Shown: positions 34,099 to 45,603 of the stretch, piece after piece
Numbering within the stretch: position 1 is the stretch's first letter
How the letters are laid out: each line of letters opens with the position of its first letter
NCBI RefSeq assembly: GCF_001426435.1
Contig: NZ_LMER01000014.1
Span: 198,458-262,457, forward strand
Direction of reading: 5' to 3'
Length of the DNA: 64,000 nt
From: Angustibacter sp. Root456
GTDB taxonomy: Bacteria > Actinomycetota > Actinomycetes > Actinomycetales > Angustibacteraceae
The notes under the pieces: generated by a model
Databases searched by the model: none
What the model was told of the DNA's origin: nothing
The model's input: the letters and a program-made list of their open reading frames with translations, nothing else
Position numbers and translations under genes: made by a program

Positions 34099-34514
34099 TC
34101 AGCCCTCGATGACCAACGAGCCACCCTCGACGGCGACCTGGCGTGGGGCCAGCGGCTGCTGCGCCGGGCTGTCGGGGGTGGGCGCGCCGGTCGCGACGGC
34201 GAACCGGCTGTTGTGGCACGGGCAGACGATGTAGCCGTCGCTCACGGAGGCGACCGCACACCCCTGGTGGGGACACCGCGTGGAGAACGCGCGGAACTGT
34301 CCCTGCACCGGCTGAGTCACCACGACCGCCGCCTTCGGGAAGATCGCCCCACCCCCTACGGGGACCTGGTCGGGTGTGCCGACCGGACCGGTCACGACCG
34401 TGTTCGGCGCAGCCTGCGGCGTCGACGCCGCGCCGCACGCCGCCACGGTCAGCCCGCCGGCGACCGCTACTCCCCCGGCCTGCAGGACCGTGCGGCGACT
34501 CGGCGTCGAGGCCG

Positions 34515-34518
<4 letters not shown>
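34099..34518 (-). CDS. Tat-exported Rieske [2Fe-2S] lipoprotein
   Basis: A 139-residue exported Rieske protein. Twin-arginine signal [10 protein letters not shown] with hydrophobic core and lipobox VAAC (Cys around residue 28). Rieske ligands are CPHQGC (C-x-H) and CPCHNSRF (C-x2-H), with additional cysteines as in cytochrome bc-type clusters. It is coupled to uvrA by a GTGA overlap and followed after 3 nt by uvrC. An extracytoplasmic redox protein in a DNA-repair operon is unexpected; its job is unknown. Confidence 0.85.
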
Positions 34519-37598
<3,080 letters not shown>

Positions 37599-37656
37599 GA
37601 TGGGCTCGCTCCCGCAGGGTCGAAGGCAGTCCGGGCGCTCCCGGAGGGTCCAGACC

Positions 37657-37679
37657 ATGCTAGGTGGCACCACCGACAA
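37657..37679 (-). promoter_or_regulatory. RecA-NDp/PafBC-type promoter of the uvrA operon
   Basis: Minus strand: TTGTCGGTG (37671-37679), 8-bp spacer, TAGCAT (37657-37662). This is an exact match to the mycobacterial RecA-NDp consensus TTGTCRGTG-N8-TAnnnT. Predicted transcript start about 37650, leaving a leader of about 50 nt before the uvrA GTG. Confidence 0.75.
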
Positions 37680-37692
37680 CGCCCGCGCAGAG

Positions 37693-37698
37693 TAGTTT
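37693..37698 (+). promoter_or_regulatory. Putative -10 of the maleylpyruvate isomerase-like gene
   Basis: TAGTTT lies 6 bases before the ATG at 37705, positioned for a leaderless transcript. It is divergent from the uvrA promoter, only about 30 bp away. No -35 is clear. Confidence 0.35.
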
Positions 37699-37704
37699 CA
37701 CCGC

Positions 37705-38421
37705 ATGACGGCCTTCGCTGACGACCCGATGCTCACGCACCTGTGTACCCAGACCGACCTGCTGCTGAGCACGATCCGGACGCTGGACGACCACGCCGTC
37801 CGCGGCCCCTCGCGCCTGCCGGGCTGGACCCGCGGCCACGTGCTCAGCCACCTCGCCCGCAACGCCGACGGCTTCGCCAACGTGGCCGGCTCGGCCGTCA
37901 CGGGCCGGATCACCCCCATGTACCTGTCCGTCGAGGCGCGGGACGCCGACATCGAGGCCGGCGCCGACCGGCCGGCGGCCGACCTCGAGGCGGACGTCGA
38001 GAGCAGCGCCGAGCGACTGCTGGTGCAGCTGGCCGCCGTCCCCGCCGAGCACCTCGACCTGCAGGTGCCGTCGGGTCGCGGGCCGGACGTGTCGGTCGCC
38101 ACGGTGCCGTGGACCCGCACGCGCGAGGTCGTCTACCACCACGTCGACCTCGACGCTGGCTTCACCTTCGCCGACGTCCCCGACGTGCTGCTGCGCGCCG
38201 GCCTGCTCGAGTGCCCGCCGCGCCTCGCGGACGCGGCACCCGGAGCCCGGATCACCTGCACCCTCGCGGACGGCGAGCTGCTCGACCTCACCGTCGGCGA
38301 CGGCGCCGTACCCGTGCGCGGGCAGGCCGCCGACGTCCTGGCCTGGCTCACCGGGCGCGGGGACGGGTCGTCACTCGACACCGACGGCCAGCCGCTGCCG
38401 ACCCTGCCCAGCTGGGGCTGA
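37705..38421 (+). CDS. Mycothiol-dependent maleylpyruvate isomerase-like protein
   Basis: A 238-residue MDMPI/DinB-fold protein. N-terminal helix pattern with the zinc-site histidines in GWTRGHVLSHLARNADGF (about 45-62) and TREVVYHHVDLD (about 140-151), followed by the C-terminal MDMPI domain. Such proteins use mycothiol, the actinobacterial thiol, to isomerise or conjugate substrates; the actual substrate here is unknown. The GH15 gene starts 1 nt after its stop, so they are co-transcribed. Confidence 0.78.
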   Translation: MTAFADDPMLTHLCTQTDLLLSTIRTLDDHAVRGPSRLPGWTRGHVLSHLARNADGFANVAGSAVTGRITPMYLSVEARDADIEAGADRPAADLEADVESSAERLLVQLAAVPAEHLDLQVPSGRGPDVSVATVPWTRTREVVYHHVDLDAGFTFADVPDVLLRAGLLECPPRLADAAPGARITCTLADGELLDLTVGDGAVPVRGQAADVLAWLTGRGDGSSLDTDGQPLPTLPSWG

Positions 38422-38422
38422 C

Positions 38423-40204
38423 GTGCCCTCTCCCATCGAGGACTACGCGATCATCGGCGACACCCACACCGCCGCGCTCGTGGGCCGTGACGGCTCCATC
38501 GACTGGACCTGCCTGCCCCGCTTCGACTCCCCCGCCTGCTTCGCCGCGCTGCTGGGCGACCCGCGCAACGGCCGCTGGCTGCTCGCACCGGACGTACCGT
38601 TCACGGTGACCCGGCGGTACGTCGACCACTCGTTCGTGCTGGAGTCCACCTACACCACCGACGACGGCGTCGTCCGGGTGCTCGACGCCATGCCCGTCGG
38701 CGACGGCCGAGCCGACATCGTGCGGCGGGTCGAGGGCGTCACCGGCAGCGTGCGCATGCGTCACGAGTGGGTGGTGCGGTTCGGCTACGGCAAGGTGCGC
38801 CCGTGGATCCACCGCATGGTCGACCCGCACGGTCACGCGGCCCTGCACGCGACAGCAGGTCCGGACATGCTCGTGCTGCGCGGCTCGCGCCTGCCCACCG
38901 CGGCTGACGGCCGGCACGTCGACACGTTCGACGTCGGCGGCGGCGAGACCATGGACTGGTCGACGACCTGGTTCCACGGCTGGCAGGCCGTCCCCGAGCC
39001 CCTCGACGTCGTGGAGCGGCTCGAGGCGACGCGGCAGCGGTGGAGCGAGTGGGCCGCCCGCTGCGACGTCACGGGAGCGTTCCAGGAGCCGTTCCTGCGC
39101 TCGCTGCTCGTCCTGCGGCTGCTCACCGACAGCACGACGGGCGGGATCGTCGCCGCTCCCACCACGTCGCTTCCCGAGCAGCTCGGCGGTGAGCGCAACT
39201 GGGACTACCGGTTCTGCTGGTTGCGTGACGCGGCGCTGACCCTCGAGGCCCTCGTGGACGCTGACTACACCGCCGAGGCGCAGGAGTGGCGGCTGTGGCT
39301 GCTGCGCGCCGTAGCCGGCGACCCCGAGGACCTGCAGATCATGTACGGCGTGGACGGCGGCCGCGACCTGCTCGAACGCGAGCTCGACCACCTGCCCGGC
39401 TACGAGGGCTCCCGGCCCGTACGCATCGGCAACGCGGCGTCGGAGCAGCAGCAGACCGACGTCCTCGGCGAGGTGATGGTCGCCCTCCACGCGGCACGGG
39501 TCTGCGGCCTCGAGGAGTCCGAGGACGCGTGGGCACTGCAGCGGACCCTCGTCGACGCCCTCGGTGAGCGCTGGCAGCAGCCCGACAACGGCATCTGGGA
39601 GATCCGCGGGCAGCGTCAGCACTTCACCCACTCGCGGATCATGGCGTGGGCGGCGTTCGACCGAGCGGTGCTCGCCGTCGAGCGGTTCGGCCTCCCCGGG
39701 CCGCTCGAGCGATGGCGGGCGCTGCGCGCCGCCGTGAAGGCGGAGGTGCTCGAGCAGGGGTGGGACGACGAGCTCGGCACGTTCGTGCAGTACTACGGCG
39801 CCAAGCACACCGACGCCTCGCTGCTGCAGATGGTGCAGGTCGGGTTCCTGCCCCACGACGACCCGCGCGTCGTCGGCACCATCAGGGCCATCGAGGACGA
39901 GCTGCTGGTCGACGGCCTGCTGCTGCGCTATCGCACCGAGCGCGACGTCGACGGCCTGCCGCCGGGTGAGGGCGCGTTCCTCGCCTGCTCGTTCTGGCTC
40001 GCCGAGGCCTACGCGCGCACTGGCCGCACCGACGACGCGCACGCGCTGCTCACCCGGCTGTGCGCCCTGGTGAACGACGTCGGGCTGCTCAGCGAGGAGT
40101 ACGAACCGGCGCAGCGGCGGATGCTCGGCAACATGCCTCAGGCGCTGAGCCACCTCGCGCTGGTGAGCGCCGTCGACGCCTACCGCGCTAGCGTCGGAGC
40201 ATGA
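38423..40204 (+). CDS. Glycoside hydrolase family 15 protein
   Basis: A 593-residue GH15 enzyme with N-terminal IEDYAIIGDTHTAALVGRDGSIDW beta-domain and an (alpha/alpha)6 barrel. NWDYRFCWLRDAALTLEAL near residue 258 and PPGEGAFLACSFWLAEAYA near residue 513 carry the catalytic-region residues. No signal peptide is evident, so it is probably cytosolic. The family includes glucoamylases and the mycobacterial trehalase; a trehalase role is the best guess, not shown. GTG start; the stop overlaps the next gene (ATGA). Confidence 0.88.
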   Translation: MPSPIEDYAIIGDTHTAALVGRDGSIDWTCLPRFDSPACFAALLGDPRNGRWLLAPDVPFTVTRRYVDHSFVLESTYTTDDGVVRVLDAMPVGDGRADIVRRVEGVTGSVRMRHEWVVRFGYGKVRPWIHRMVDPHGHAALHATAGPDMLVLRGSRLPTAADGRHVDTFDVGGGETMDWSTTWFHGWQAVPEPLDVVERLEATRQRWSEWAARCDVTGAFQEPFLRSLLVLRLLTDSTTGGIVAAPTTSLPEQLGGERNWDYRFCWLRDAALTLEALVDADYTAEAQEWRLWLLRAVAGDPEDLQIMYGVDGGRDLLERELDHLPGYEGSRPVRIGNAASEQQQTDVLGEVMVALHAARVCGLEESEDAWALQRTLVDALGERWQQPDNGIWEIRGQRQHFTHSRIMAWAAFDRAVLAVERFGLPGPLERWRALRAAVKAEVLEQGWDDELGTFVQYYGAKHTDASLLQMVQVGFLPHDDPRVVGTIRAIEDELLVDGLLLRYRTERDVDGLPPGEGAFLACSFWLAEAYARTGRTDDAHALLTRLCALVNDVGLLSEEYEPAQRRMLGNMPQALSHLALVSAVDAYRASVGA

Positions 40205-40866
40205 GCGAGTACACCGGTGAGGTGGTGCACGGCGGCCCGAGCGACGTGCGCGAGCTGGCGCACCTGACGATCCGCAAGGCGAGCGTGAGCGAGCAGGACA
40301 ACAACGCCTACCTGCTCACCTGCCGCGCGACGGGTGAGCAGCTGCTCATCGACGCCGCCGACGACCCCCACCGCCTGCGGGCGCTGGTCGACGAGGGCAC
40401 GGGCTGGCTCGACGCGGTCGTCACGACGCACCGGCACTGGGACCACCACCGCGCGCTGGCCGACGTCGTCGAGCACACCGGCGCGCGCGTCCTGGCCGGT
40501 GCGCAGGACGCCGACGAGCTGCCCGTGCCGGTCGGTGAACGGCTGACTCACGGCGACCGCGTCACCTTCGGCGAGGTCGAGCTCGAGGTGATCCAGCTAC
40601 GAGGGCACACTCCCGGCTCGGTGGCGCTGCTCTACCGCGACCCCGAAGGCCCCGCGCACCTGTTCACCGGTGACTCGCTCTTCCCCGGCGGCGTCGGCAA
40701 CACGTTCGGTGACGCCGTCGCGTTCGCCTCGCTCGTCGACGACGTCGAACAGCGAGTGTTCGCGACCCTGGACGACGACACGTGGTTCTACCCCGGGCAC
40801 GGCAAGGACTCCACGCTCGGTGCGGAGCGTCCGCACCTGGCCGAGTGGCGCGCCCGCGGGTGGTGA
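40201..40866 (+). CDS. Metallo-beta-lactamase fold hydrolase
   Basis: A 221-residue MBL-fold protein of the glyoxalase II-like group. Zinc motif THRHWDHHRAL (HxHxDH), later ligands in LRGHTPGSVALLY, FTGDSLFPGG and FYPGHGKDST. N-terminal ...SEQDNNAYLLTCRATGEQLLIDAA is typical of glyoxalase II/persulfide-type hydrolases. With an upstream mycothiol-type protein, a thioester or thiol-conjugate substrate is plausible. Overlaps the GH15 gene by 4 nt. Confidence 0.85.
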   Translation: MSEYTGEVVHGGPSDVRELAHLTIRKASVSEQDNNAYLLTCRATGEQLLIDAADDPHRLRALVDEGTGWLDAVVTTHRHWDHHRALADVVEHTGARVLAGAQDADELPVPVGERLTHGDRVTFGEVELEVIQLRGHTPGSVALLYRDPEGPAHLFTGDSLFPGGVGNTFGDAVAFASLVDDVEQRVFATLDDDTWFYPGHGKDSTLGAERPHLAEWRARGW

Positions 40867-40908
40867 TCAGCCGCGGGTGATCTCGCGAGGTGACCTCATC
40901 GGGTGACC

Positions 40909-41901
40909 TCAGCCGTTGACGGCGGCCTGCCGCCCGTCACGCCGGGTCTTGGCGAGGCTGGCGGCCGCCGTGACGGCCAGCGTGCCGACGATCACGACCA
41001 GCGAGAGCCAGATCGGGATGTCGGGCGCCCAGCCCACTGGCTCCCCGCCGTTGATGAACGGCAGCTCGTTCTCGTGCAACGCGTGCAGGATCAGCTTCAC
41101 GCCGATGAAGAACAGCAGGACGGCCAGCCCCAGGCTGAGGTACACCAGGCGCTGCAGCAGGCCGCCGATGAGGAAGTAGAGCTGCCGCAGTCCCATCAGC
41201 GCGAACACGTTGGCCATGAGCACCAGGTAGGGCTCCTTGGTGAGCCCGTAGATCGCCGGGATGGAATCCAGCGCGAACAGCAGGTCGGTGGTACCCAGCG
41301 CGATGAGCACGATGAGCATCGGGGTCACGACCCGCTTGCCCTCCTGCATGACGGTGAGGCGCACGCCGTGGTAGTCGTTCGTCGCCCTCAGGTGCTTGCG
41401 CGTCCAGCGGATCAGGGCGTTCTCGTCGTAGTCGTCCTCGTCCGACTGGCCTTCGCGCGCCAGGTGGATCGCGGTGTACACGAGGAACGCGCCGAACAGG
41501 TAGAAGATCCAGCTGAAGTTGTTGATCGCCGCTGCGCCGACTCCGATGAAGACGCCCCGGAACACCAGCGCCAGGATGATCCCCACGAGCAGCGCCGTCT
41601 GCTGCAGCTGCCGCGGCACGGCGAACTTGGCCATGATGATCAGGAAGATGAACAGGTTGTCGACCGAGAGGCTGTACTCGGTGAGCCAGCCCGCGAAGAA
41701 CTCGGCCGAGTAGCGGGGGCCGGCGAAGGCCCACACCCCGAGGCCGAACGCCACCGCGGCGACCACGAAGAAGGCCAGGTGGCGCGCCGACTCGCCCATC
41801 GAGGGCTCGTGCGGGCGACGGCCGATGACGAAGACGTCGACGAGCAGGAAGAGCAGGGCCACGCCGACGGTCGACAGCCACACCCACGTAGGGACGTTCA
41901 C
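40909..41901 (-). CDS. TerC family membrane protein (Mn-linked exporter)
   Basis: A 330-residue TerC/Alx family protein with about eight hydrophobic segments. Acidic in-membrane motifs typical of the family: TEYSLSVDNLFIFLIIM (D near residue 80) and LLFALDSIPAIYGL near residue 205. TerC/Alx members are linked to manganese export or metalation of secreted proteins. GTG at 41901 with Shine-Dalgarno CGGAGGA at about -8. It follows a yybP-ykoY type riboswitch, supporting manganese regulation. Converges with the MBL gene; the 42-bp gap has a 10-bp direct repeat but no hairpin terminator. Confidence 0.9.
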   Translation of the reverse strand: MNVPTWVWLSTVGVALLFLLVDVFVIGRRPHEPSMGESARHLAFFVVAAVAFGLGVWAFAGPRYSAEFFAGWLTEYSLSVDNLFIFLIIMAKFAVPRQLQQTALLVGIILALVFRGVFIGVGAAAINNFSWIFYLFGAFLVYTAIHLAREGQSDEDDYDENALIRWTRKHLRATNDYHGVRLTVMQEGKRVVTPMLIVLIALGTTDLLFALDSIPAIYGLTKEPYLVLMANVFALMGLRQLYFLIGGLLQRLVYLSLGLAVLLFFIGVKLILHALHENELPFINGGEPVGWAPDIPIWLSLVVIVGTLAVTAAASLAKTRRDGRQAAVNG

Positions 41902-41944
41902 GAGCGAGTCCTCCGGTCAGTCGAGGCGCACGGCTACCCGTTGG

Positions 41945-42054
41945 TGGCGTGCGCTGCTGCCGGAGGTCTCTCCCACCCGCGAGCGGGCCGGCTCCCCGGG
42001 ACCAGCGAGCTGGTCCGTGGTGACGAGGACGCCGTGCGGGGATACTCCCCTCCG
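41945..42054 (-). promoter_or_regulatory. yybP-ykoY (manganese) riboswitch upstream of terC
   Basis: On the minus strand the leader has the two hallmark boxes: GGGGAGTA at the 5' end and GAGACC near the 3' end. P1 is closed by CGGAGG (42054-42049) with CCTCCG (41966-41961); P2 by TCCCCG (42042-42037) with CGGGGA (41998-41993). Inside are a GGACCAG/CTGGTCC hairpin and a CCCG/CGGG hairpin. It lies about 45 nt upstream of the terC Shine-Dalgarno, in the usual genomic context. Confidence 0.8.
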
Positions 42055-42086
42055 TCGAACCGGACCAGTCTAGCGGGCCCGTGGCC

Positions 42087-44189
42087 TCACGCGTGCCCCG
42101 CGCCCTGCATGGCGCGCAGCTCCTTCTTCAGGTCACCGATCTCGTCACGCAGCCGAGCGGCCAGCTCGAACTGCAGCTCGGCGGCGGCCGAGTGCATCTG
42201 GTCGGACAGCTGCTGGATCAGATCGGCCAGGTCGGCCGCCGGCATGCTCGCCAGGCGCCGACGGTCGTCGCCCTGACGCGAACCGAGGCCGGGCACGGGG
42301 GCCTTGCCCCGCGACTGGTTGCGGCCCGAGCCGCCCAGGAGCTCGGCGGTGTCGGCGTCTTCGCGGGTGATGAGGTCGGTGATGTCGGCGATCTTCTTGC
42401 GCAGCGGCATGGGATCGACACCGCGCTCGCGGTTGTAGGCGACCTGCTTCTCGCGACGGCGGTTGGTCTCGTCGATCGCGTGCTGCATCGACGGGGTGAT
42501 CGTGTCGGCGTACATGTGCACCTGACCCGACACGTTGCGGGCCGCGCGTCCGATGGTCTGGATCAAGGAGGTGCCCGAGCGCAGGAAGCCCTCCTTGTCG
42601 GCGTCCAGGATGCTCACCAGCGAGACCTCGGGCAGGTCCAGACCCTCGCGCAGGAGGTTGATACCGACGAGGACGTCGTACTCCCCCATGCGCAGCTCGC
42701 GCAGCAGCTCGACCCGGCGCAGGGTGTCGACCTCGGAGTGCAGGTAGCGCACCCGCACGCCCTGCTCGAGCAAGTAGTCGGTGAGGTCCTCGGACATCTT
42801 CTTGGTGAGCGTCGTGACCAGGACGCGCTCGTTGCGCTCGGCCCGCTCGCGGATCTCGTGCAGCAGGTCGTCGATCTGGCCCTTCGTCGGCTTGAGCACC
42901 ACCTCGGGGTCGACGAGCCCGGTCGGACGGATGATCTGCTCGACGACGCCCTTGCCCTTGGCGAGCTCGTAGGGCCCGGGCGTGGCTGAGAGGTAGACCG
43001 TCTGGCCGATCCGCTCGAGGAACTCCTCCCACCTCAGCGGGCGGTTGTCCATGGCGCTCGGCAGGCGGAACCCGTGGTCGACGAGCGCGCGCTTGCGCGA
43101 CATGTCTCCCTCGTACATCGCGCCGATCTGCGGCACCGTCACGTGCGACTCGTCGATGACGAGCAGGAAGTCCTCGGGGAAGTAGTCGAGCAGGGTGTTC
43201 GGCGCTGTGCCGGGGCCGCGGCCGTCGATGTGGCGGCTGTAGTTCTCGATGCCGGAGCAGGAGCCGACCTGGCGCATCATCTCGATGTCGTAGGTCGTGC
43301 GCATGCGCAGCCGCTGGGCCTCGAGCAGCTTGTTCTGCCGCTCGAGCTCGGCGAGCCGGTCGGCCAGCTCGTTCTCGATGCCGGCGATGGCCCGTTCCAT
43401 GCGCTGCGGCCCCGCGACGTAGTGCGTCGCCGGGAAGACGTACATCTCCTGCTCCTCGTGCATCACCTCGCCGGTGAGCGGGTGCAGCGTGTACATGCGC
43501 TCGATCTCGTCACCGAAGAACTCGATGCGGATCGCGAGCTCCTCGTAGACCGGGATGATCTCGACCGTGTCGCCCCGCACTCGGAAGGTGCCGCGGGTGA
43601 AGGCCAGGTCGTTGCGCGTGTACTGCATCTGCACGAACCGGCGCAGCAGCTCGTCGCGCTCGATCTCGTCGCCGACCTTGAGCCGGGCCATGCGGTCGAC
43701 GTACTCCTGCGGCGTTCCCAGGCCGTAGATGCACGACACCGAGGCGACCACGACGACGTCACGGCGAGTCAGCAGCGAGTTGGTGGCCGAGTGCCGCAGC
43801 CGCTCGACCTCGTCGTTGATCGACGAGTCCTTCTCGATGTAGGTGTCGGTCTGGGCGATGTACGCCTCGGGCTGGTAGTAGTCGTAGTACGACACGAAGT
43901 ACTCGACCGCGTTGTGCGGCAGCAGCTCGCGGAACTCGTTCGCCAGCTGCGCGGCCAGCGTCTTGTTCGGTGCGAGCACCAGCGTCGGTCGCTGCAGCTT
44001 CTCGATCAGCCAGGCCGTGGTGGCGGACTTTCCGGTGCCCGTGGCGCCCAGCAGGACGACGTCCTTCTCGCCGGACTGCACGCGCTGCGTGAGCTCGGCG
44101 ATCGCCTGCGGCTGGTCGCCGGACGGCTGGAAGTCCGACTCGACGCGGAAGGGCGCGACGCGACGCTGCAGATCGGTGACCGGTCTCAT
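42087..44189 (-). CDS. uvrB: Excinuclease ABC subunit B
   Basis: A 700-residue helicase-like subunit of UvrABC. Walker [11 protein letters not shown] near residue 45, beta-hairpin [21 protein letters not shown] near 95, DEAD-like DESHVTVPQ near 340, QTIGRAARN, and the C-terminal UVR motif ([20 protein letters not shown]). ATG at 44189 is the expected start; the frame reads on upstream without coding signal. It has its own damage-type promoter, away from uvrA-uvrC. Confidence 0.96.
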   Translation of the reverse strand: MRPVTDLQRRVAPFRVESDFQPSGDQPQAIAELTQRVQSGEKDVVLLGATGTGKSATTAWLIEKLQRPTLVLAPNKTLAAQLANEFRELLPHNAVEYFVSYYDYYQPEAYIAQTDTYIEKDSSINDEVERLRHSATNSLLTRRDVVVVASVSCIYGLGTPQEYVDRMARLKVGDEIERDELLRRFVQMQYTRNDLAFTRGTFRVRGDTVEIIPVYEELAIRIEFFGDEIERMYTLHPLTGEVMHEEQEMYVFPATHYVAGPQRMERAIAGIENELADRLAELERQNKLLEAQRLRMRTTYDIEMMRQVGSCSGIENYSRHIDGRGPGTAPNTLLDYFPEDFLLVIDESHVTVPQIGAMYEGDMSRKRALVDHGFRLPSAMDNRPLRWEEFLERIGQTVYLSATPGPYELAKGKGVVEQIIRPTGLVDPEVVLKPTKGQIDDLLHEIRERAERNERVLVTTLTKKMSEDLTDYLLEQGVRVRYLHSEVDTLRRVELLRELRMGEYDVLVGINLLREGLDLPEVSLVSILDADKEGFLRSGTSLIQTIGRAARNVSGQVHMYADTITPSMQHAIDETNRRREKQVAYNRERGVDPMPLRKKIADITDLITREDADTAELLGGSGRNQSRGKAPVPGLGSRQGDDRRRLASMPAADLADLIQQLSDQMHSAAAELQFELAARLRDEIGDLKKELRAMQGAGHA

Positions 44190-44195
44190 GGCACC

Positions 44196-44218
44196 ACCGT
44201 AAGCGTCCCCACCGACAG
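44196..44218 (-). promoter_or_regulatory. RecA-NDp/PafBC-like promoter of uvrB (leaderless)
   Basis: Minus strand: CTGTCGGTG (44210-44218), 8-bp spacer, TACGGT (44196-44201). One mismatch to the RecA-NDp consensus. Six bases separate the -10 from the ATG, so transcription should start at or next to the start codon. Confidence 0.65.
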
Positions 44219-44250
44219 CGCCACTCCCCCGGCTGCGGCACCGACGTCCG

Positions 44251-45441
44251 TCAGCCGGCGGACCACCCGCTCGCCGCCGCCCAGGCGAGGGCACGCTGGT
44301 GCGCCGGTGCCCACCAGCTCTCCTTCGCCTCCGCGTAGTCCCCGGCACCCAGACCCGAGGCGGCGAGGGCCTGCTTGCGCGCCGCGTAGGCGTCACGCTC
44401 GCCCGGCTCGGCGCGCAGCCAGTCGCGCAGCAGCAAGGCCATGCGCCACCCCGGCCCACCGACCTCACGCACGTGCAGGTGGACGACGACGGCCGGGTCG
44501 GCGCCGCCGTGCATCCGCTTCACCCAGTGGCCGGGGTCGGCGTCGACGTCCGGCACGACCGTGTCACGCTTCGCACCGATCAGGGGGAAGCCCGCCTCCG
44601 CCAGCGCGTCGGCCAGGGTGTCGGCCGCGTGCAGGTCGGCGACCGCCAGCTGGAGGTCGATCACCGGCTTGGCCGGCAGGCCGGGTACGGCCGTCGAGCC
44701 GATGTGCTCGACGCCGCGGCCCAGGTCGCCGGCCGCCCGCGCCACGCGCTCGGCGAGCCGGGCCGCGGTGGCGGCCCACGCCTCGTGGTCGCGGGCCAGC
44801 ACCACGCGCTCGGGACGTCGCACGACGGTGCGCGTGCGGACGTTGCGCTCGAACGGCACCAGGCGCTCGTCCCAGAGCCGACGCACCTCCTCGGCGACCA
44901 CCTCGCGGCTTCGGTGGGTATCGACCCAGACGTCGGCCGCAGCCCGTCGCTGCTCGGTCGTGGCCTGGGCGGCGATCCGGGCCCGGGCTTCGTCGTCCGT
45001 CATGGGCCGAGAGGCGACCAGCCGGCGGACCCGCACGTCCTGCGGCGCGTCGACGACGACGACCAGGTGGTACAGCGCGCCCATGTGCTTCTCGACGATG
45101 AGCGGCACGTCGTGGACGACGATCGCGTCCGACGGCGCGGCGGCCACCAGGTCCGCGGTGCGCTGCGCGACCAGCGGGTGGGTGATCTGCTCGAGGGCGC
45201 GCCGACGGGCGACGTCCCCGAAGACCAGCCGGGCCAGAGCGGGGCGGTCCAGGGCGCCGTCGCCATCGAGCACCTGGGTGCCGAACTCGTGCACCACCAT
45301 GGCCAGCCCGGGGCTACCGGGCGCCACCACCTCGCGGGCCAGGACGTCGGCGTCCACGACGAGGGCGCCGAGGTCGCGCAGCAGCGCCGCCACCGTCGAC
45401 TTGCCCGCTCCGATCCCGCCGGTGAGCCCGATCCTCAGCAC
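44251..45441 (-). CDS. coaE: Dephospho-CoA kinase fused to a GrpB-like domain
   Basis: A 396-residue two-domain protein. Residues 1-200 are dephospho-CoA kinase, last step of CoA synthesis: P-loop [12 protein letters not shown] (6-17), [25 protein letters not shown]. Residues 210-396 are a GrpB/UPF0157 nucleotidyltransferase-like domain ([25 protein letters not shown]). The fusion is known in actinobacteria including mycobacteria; the GrpB function is unclear. GTG start. A -10-like TAGAGT 6 bases upstream suggests a leaderless mRNA. Confidence 0.92.
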   Translation of the reverse strand: MLRIGLTGGIGAGKSTVAALLRDLGALVVDADVLAREVVAPGSPGLAMVVHEFGTQVLDGDGALDRPALARLVFGDVARRRALEQITHPLVAQRTADLVAAAPSDAIVVHDVPLIVEKHMGALYHLVVVVDAPQDVRVRRLVASRPMTDDEARARIAAQATTEQRRAAADVWVDTHRSREVVAEEVRRLWDERLVPFERNVRTRTVVRRPERVVLARDHEAWAATAARLAERVARAAGDLGRGVEHIGSTAVPGLPAKPVIDLQLAVADLHAADTLADALAEAGFPLIGAKRDTVVPDVDADPGHWVKRMHGGADPAVVVHLHVREVGGPGWRMALLLRDWLRAEPGERDAYAARKQALAASGLGAGDYAEAKESWWAPAHQRALAWAAASGWSAG

Positions 45442-45447
45442 GCCGCG

Positions 45448-45453
45448 ACTCTA
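45448..45453 (-). promoter_or_regulatory. Putative -10 of coaE
   Basis: Minus-strand TAGAGT lies 6 bases before the coaE GTG. No standard -35 is evident; a CTGTCGGCG box precedes it with a 4-bp spacer rather than 8. Confidence 0.35.
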
Positions 45454-45554
45454 GCGGCGCCGACAGTTCCCGAGGCTTCTGGCCGCTTCTCGAGGGGTGC
45501 AACCCTCGGCAAGCGGCATGTCCCCCACTGAACGTGATCAACGTCGGGAACGTG

Positions 45555-45591
45555 CGACGGCCCCCGCACCGAGAAGGTGCGAGGGCCGTCG
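45555..45591 (-). terminator. rpsA transcription terminator
   Basis: A 16-bp stem with one mismatch (45555-45570 with 45576-45591) and a 5-nt GAGAA loop, lying 12 nt after the rpsA stop. There is no long T-tract, as is normal in actinobacteria. Confidence 0.75.
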
Positions 45592-45603
45592 AGCCGGCGT
45601 GGG

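Noticed and set aside
40889..40911. Direct repeat GGTGACCTCA (two copies, 3 bp apart) after the MBL gene
   Set aside because: The second copy overlaps the terC stop codon and there is no hairpin. Probably chance or a small duplication, not a terminator.
42190..45101. Long plus-strand open frames opposite uvrB and coaE
   Set aside because: They are high-GC shadow frames, rich in Arg/Ala/Gly/His with no domain signatures, opposite unambiguous genes.
45442..45470. CTGTCGGCG upstream of coaE as a fifth RecA-NDp promoter
   Set aside because: The spacer to the TAGAGT -10 is 4 bp rather than 8, so the geometry is wrong.
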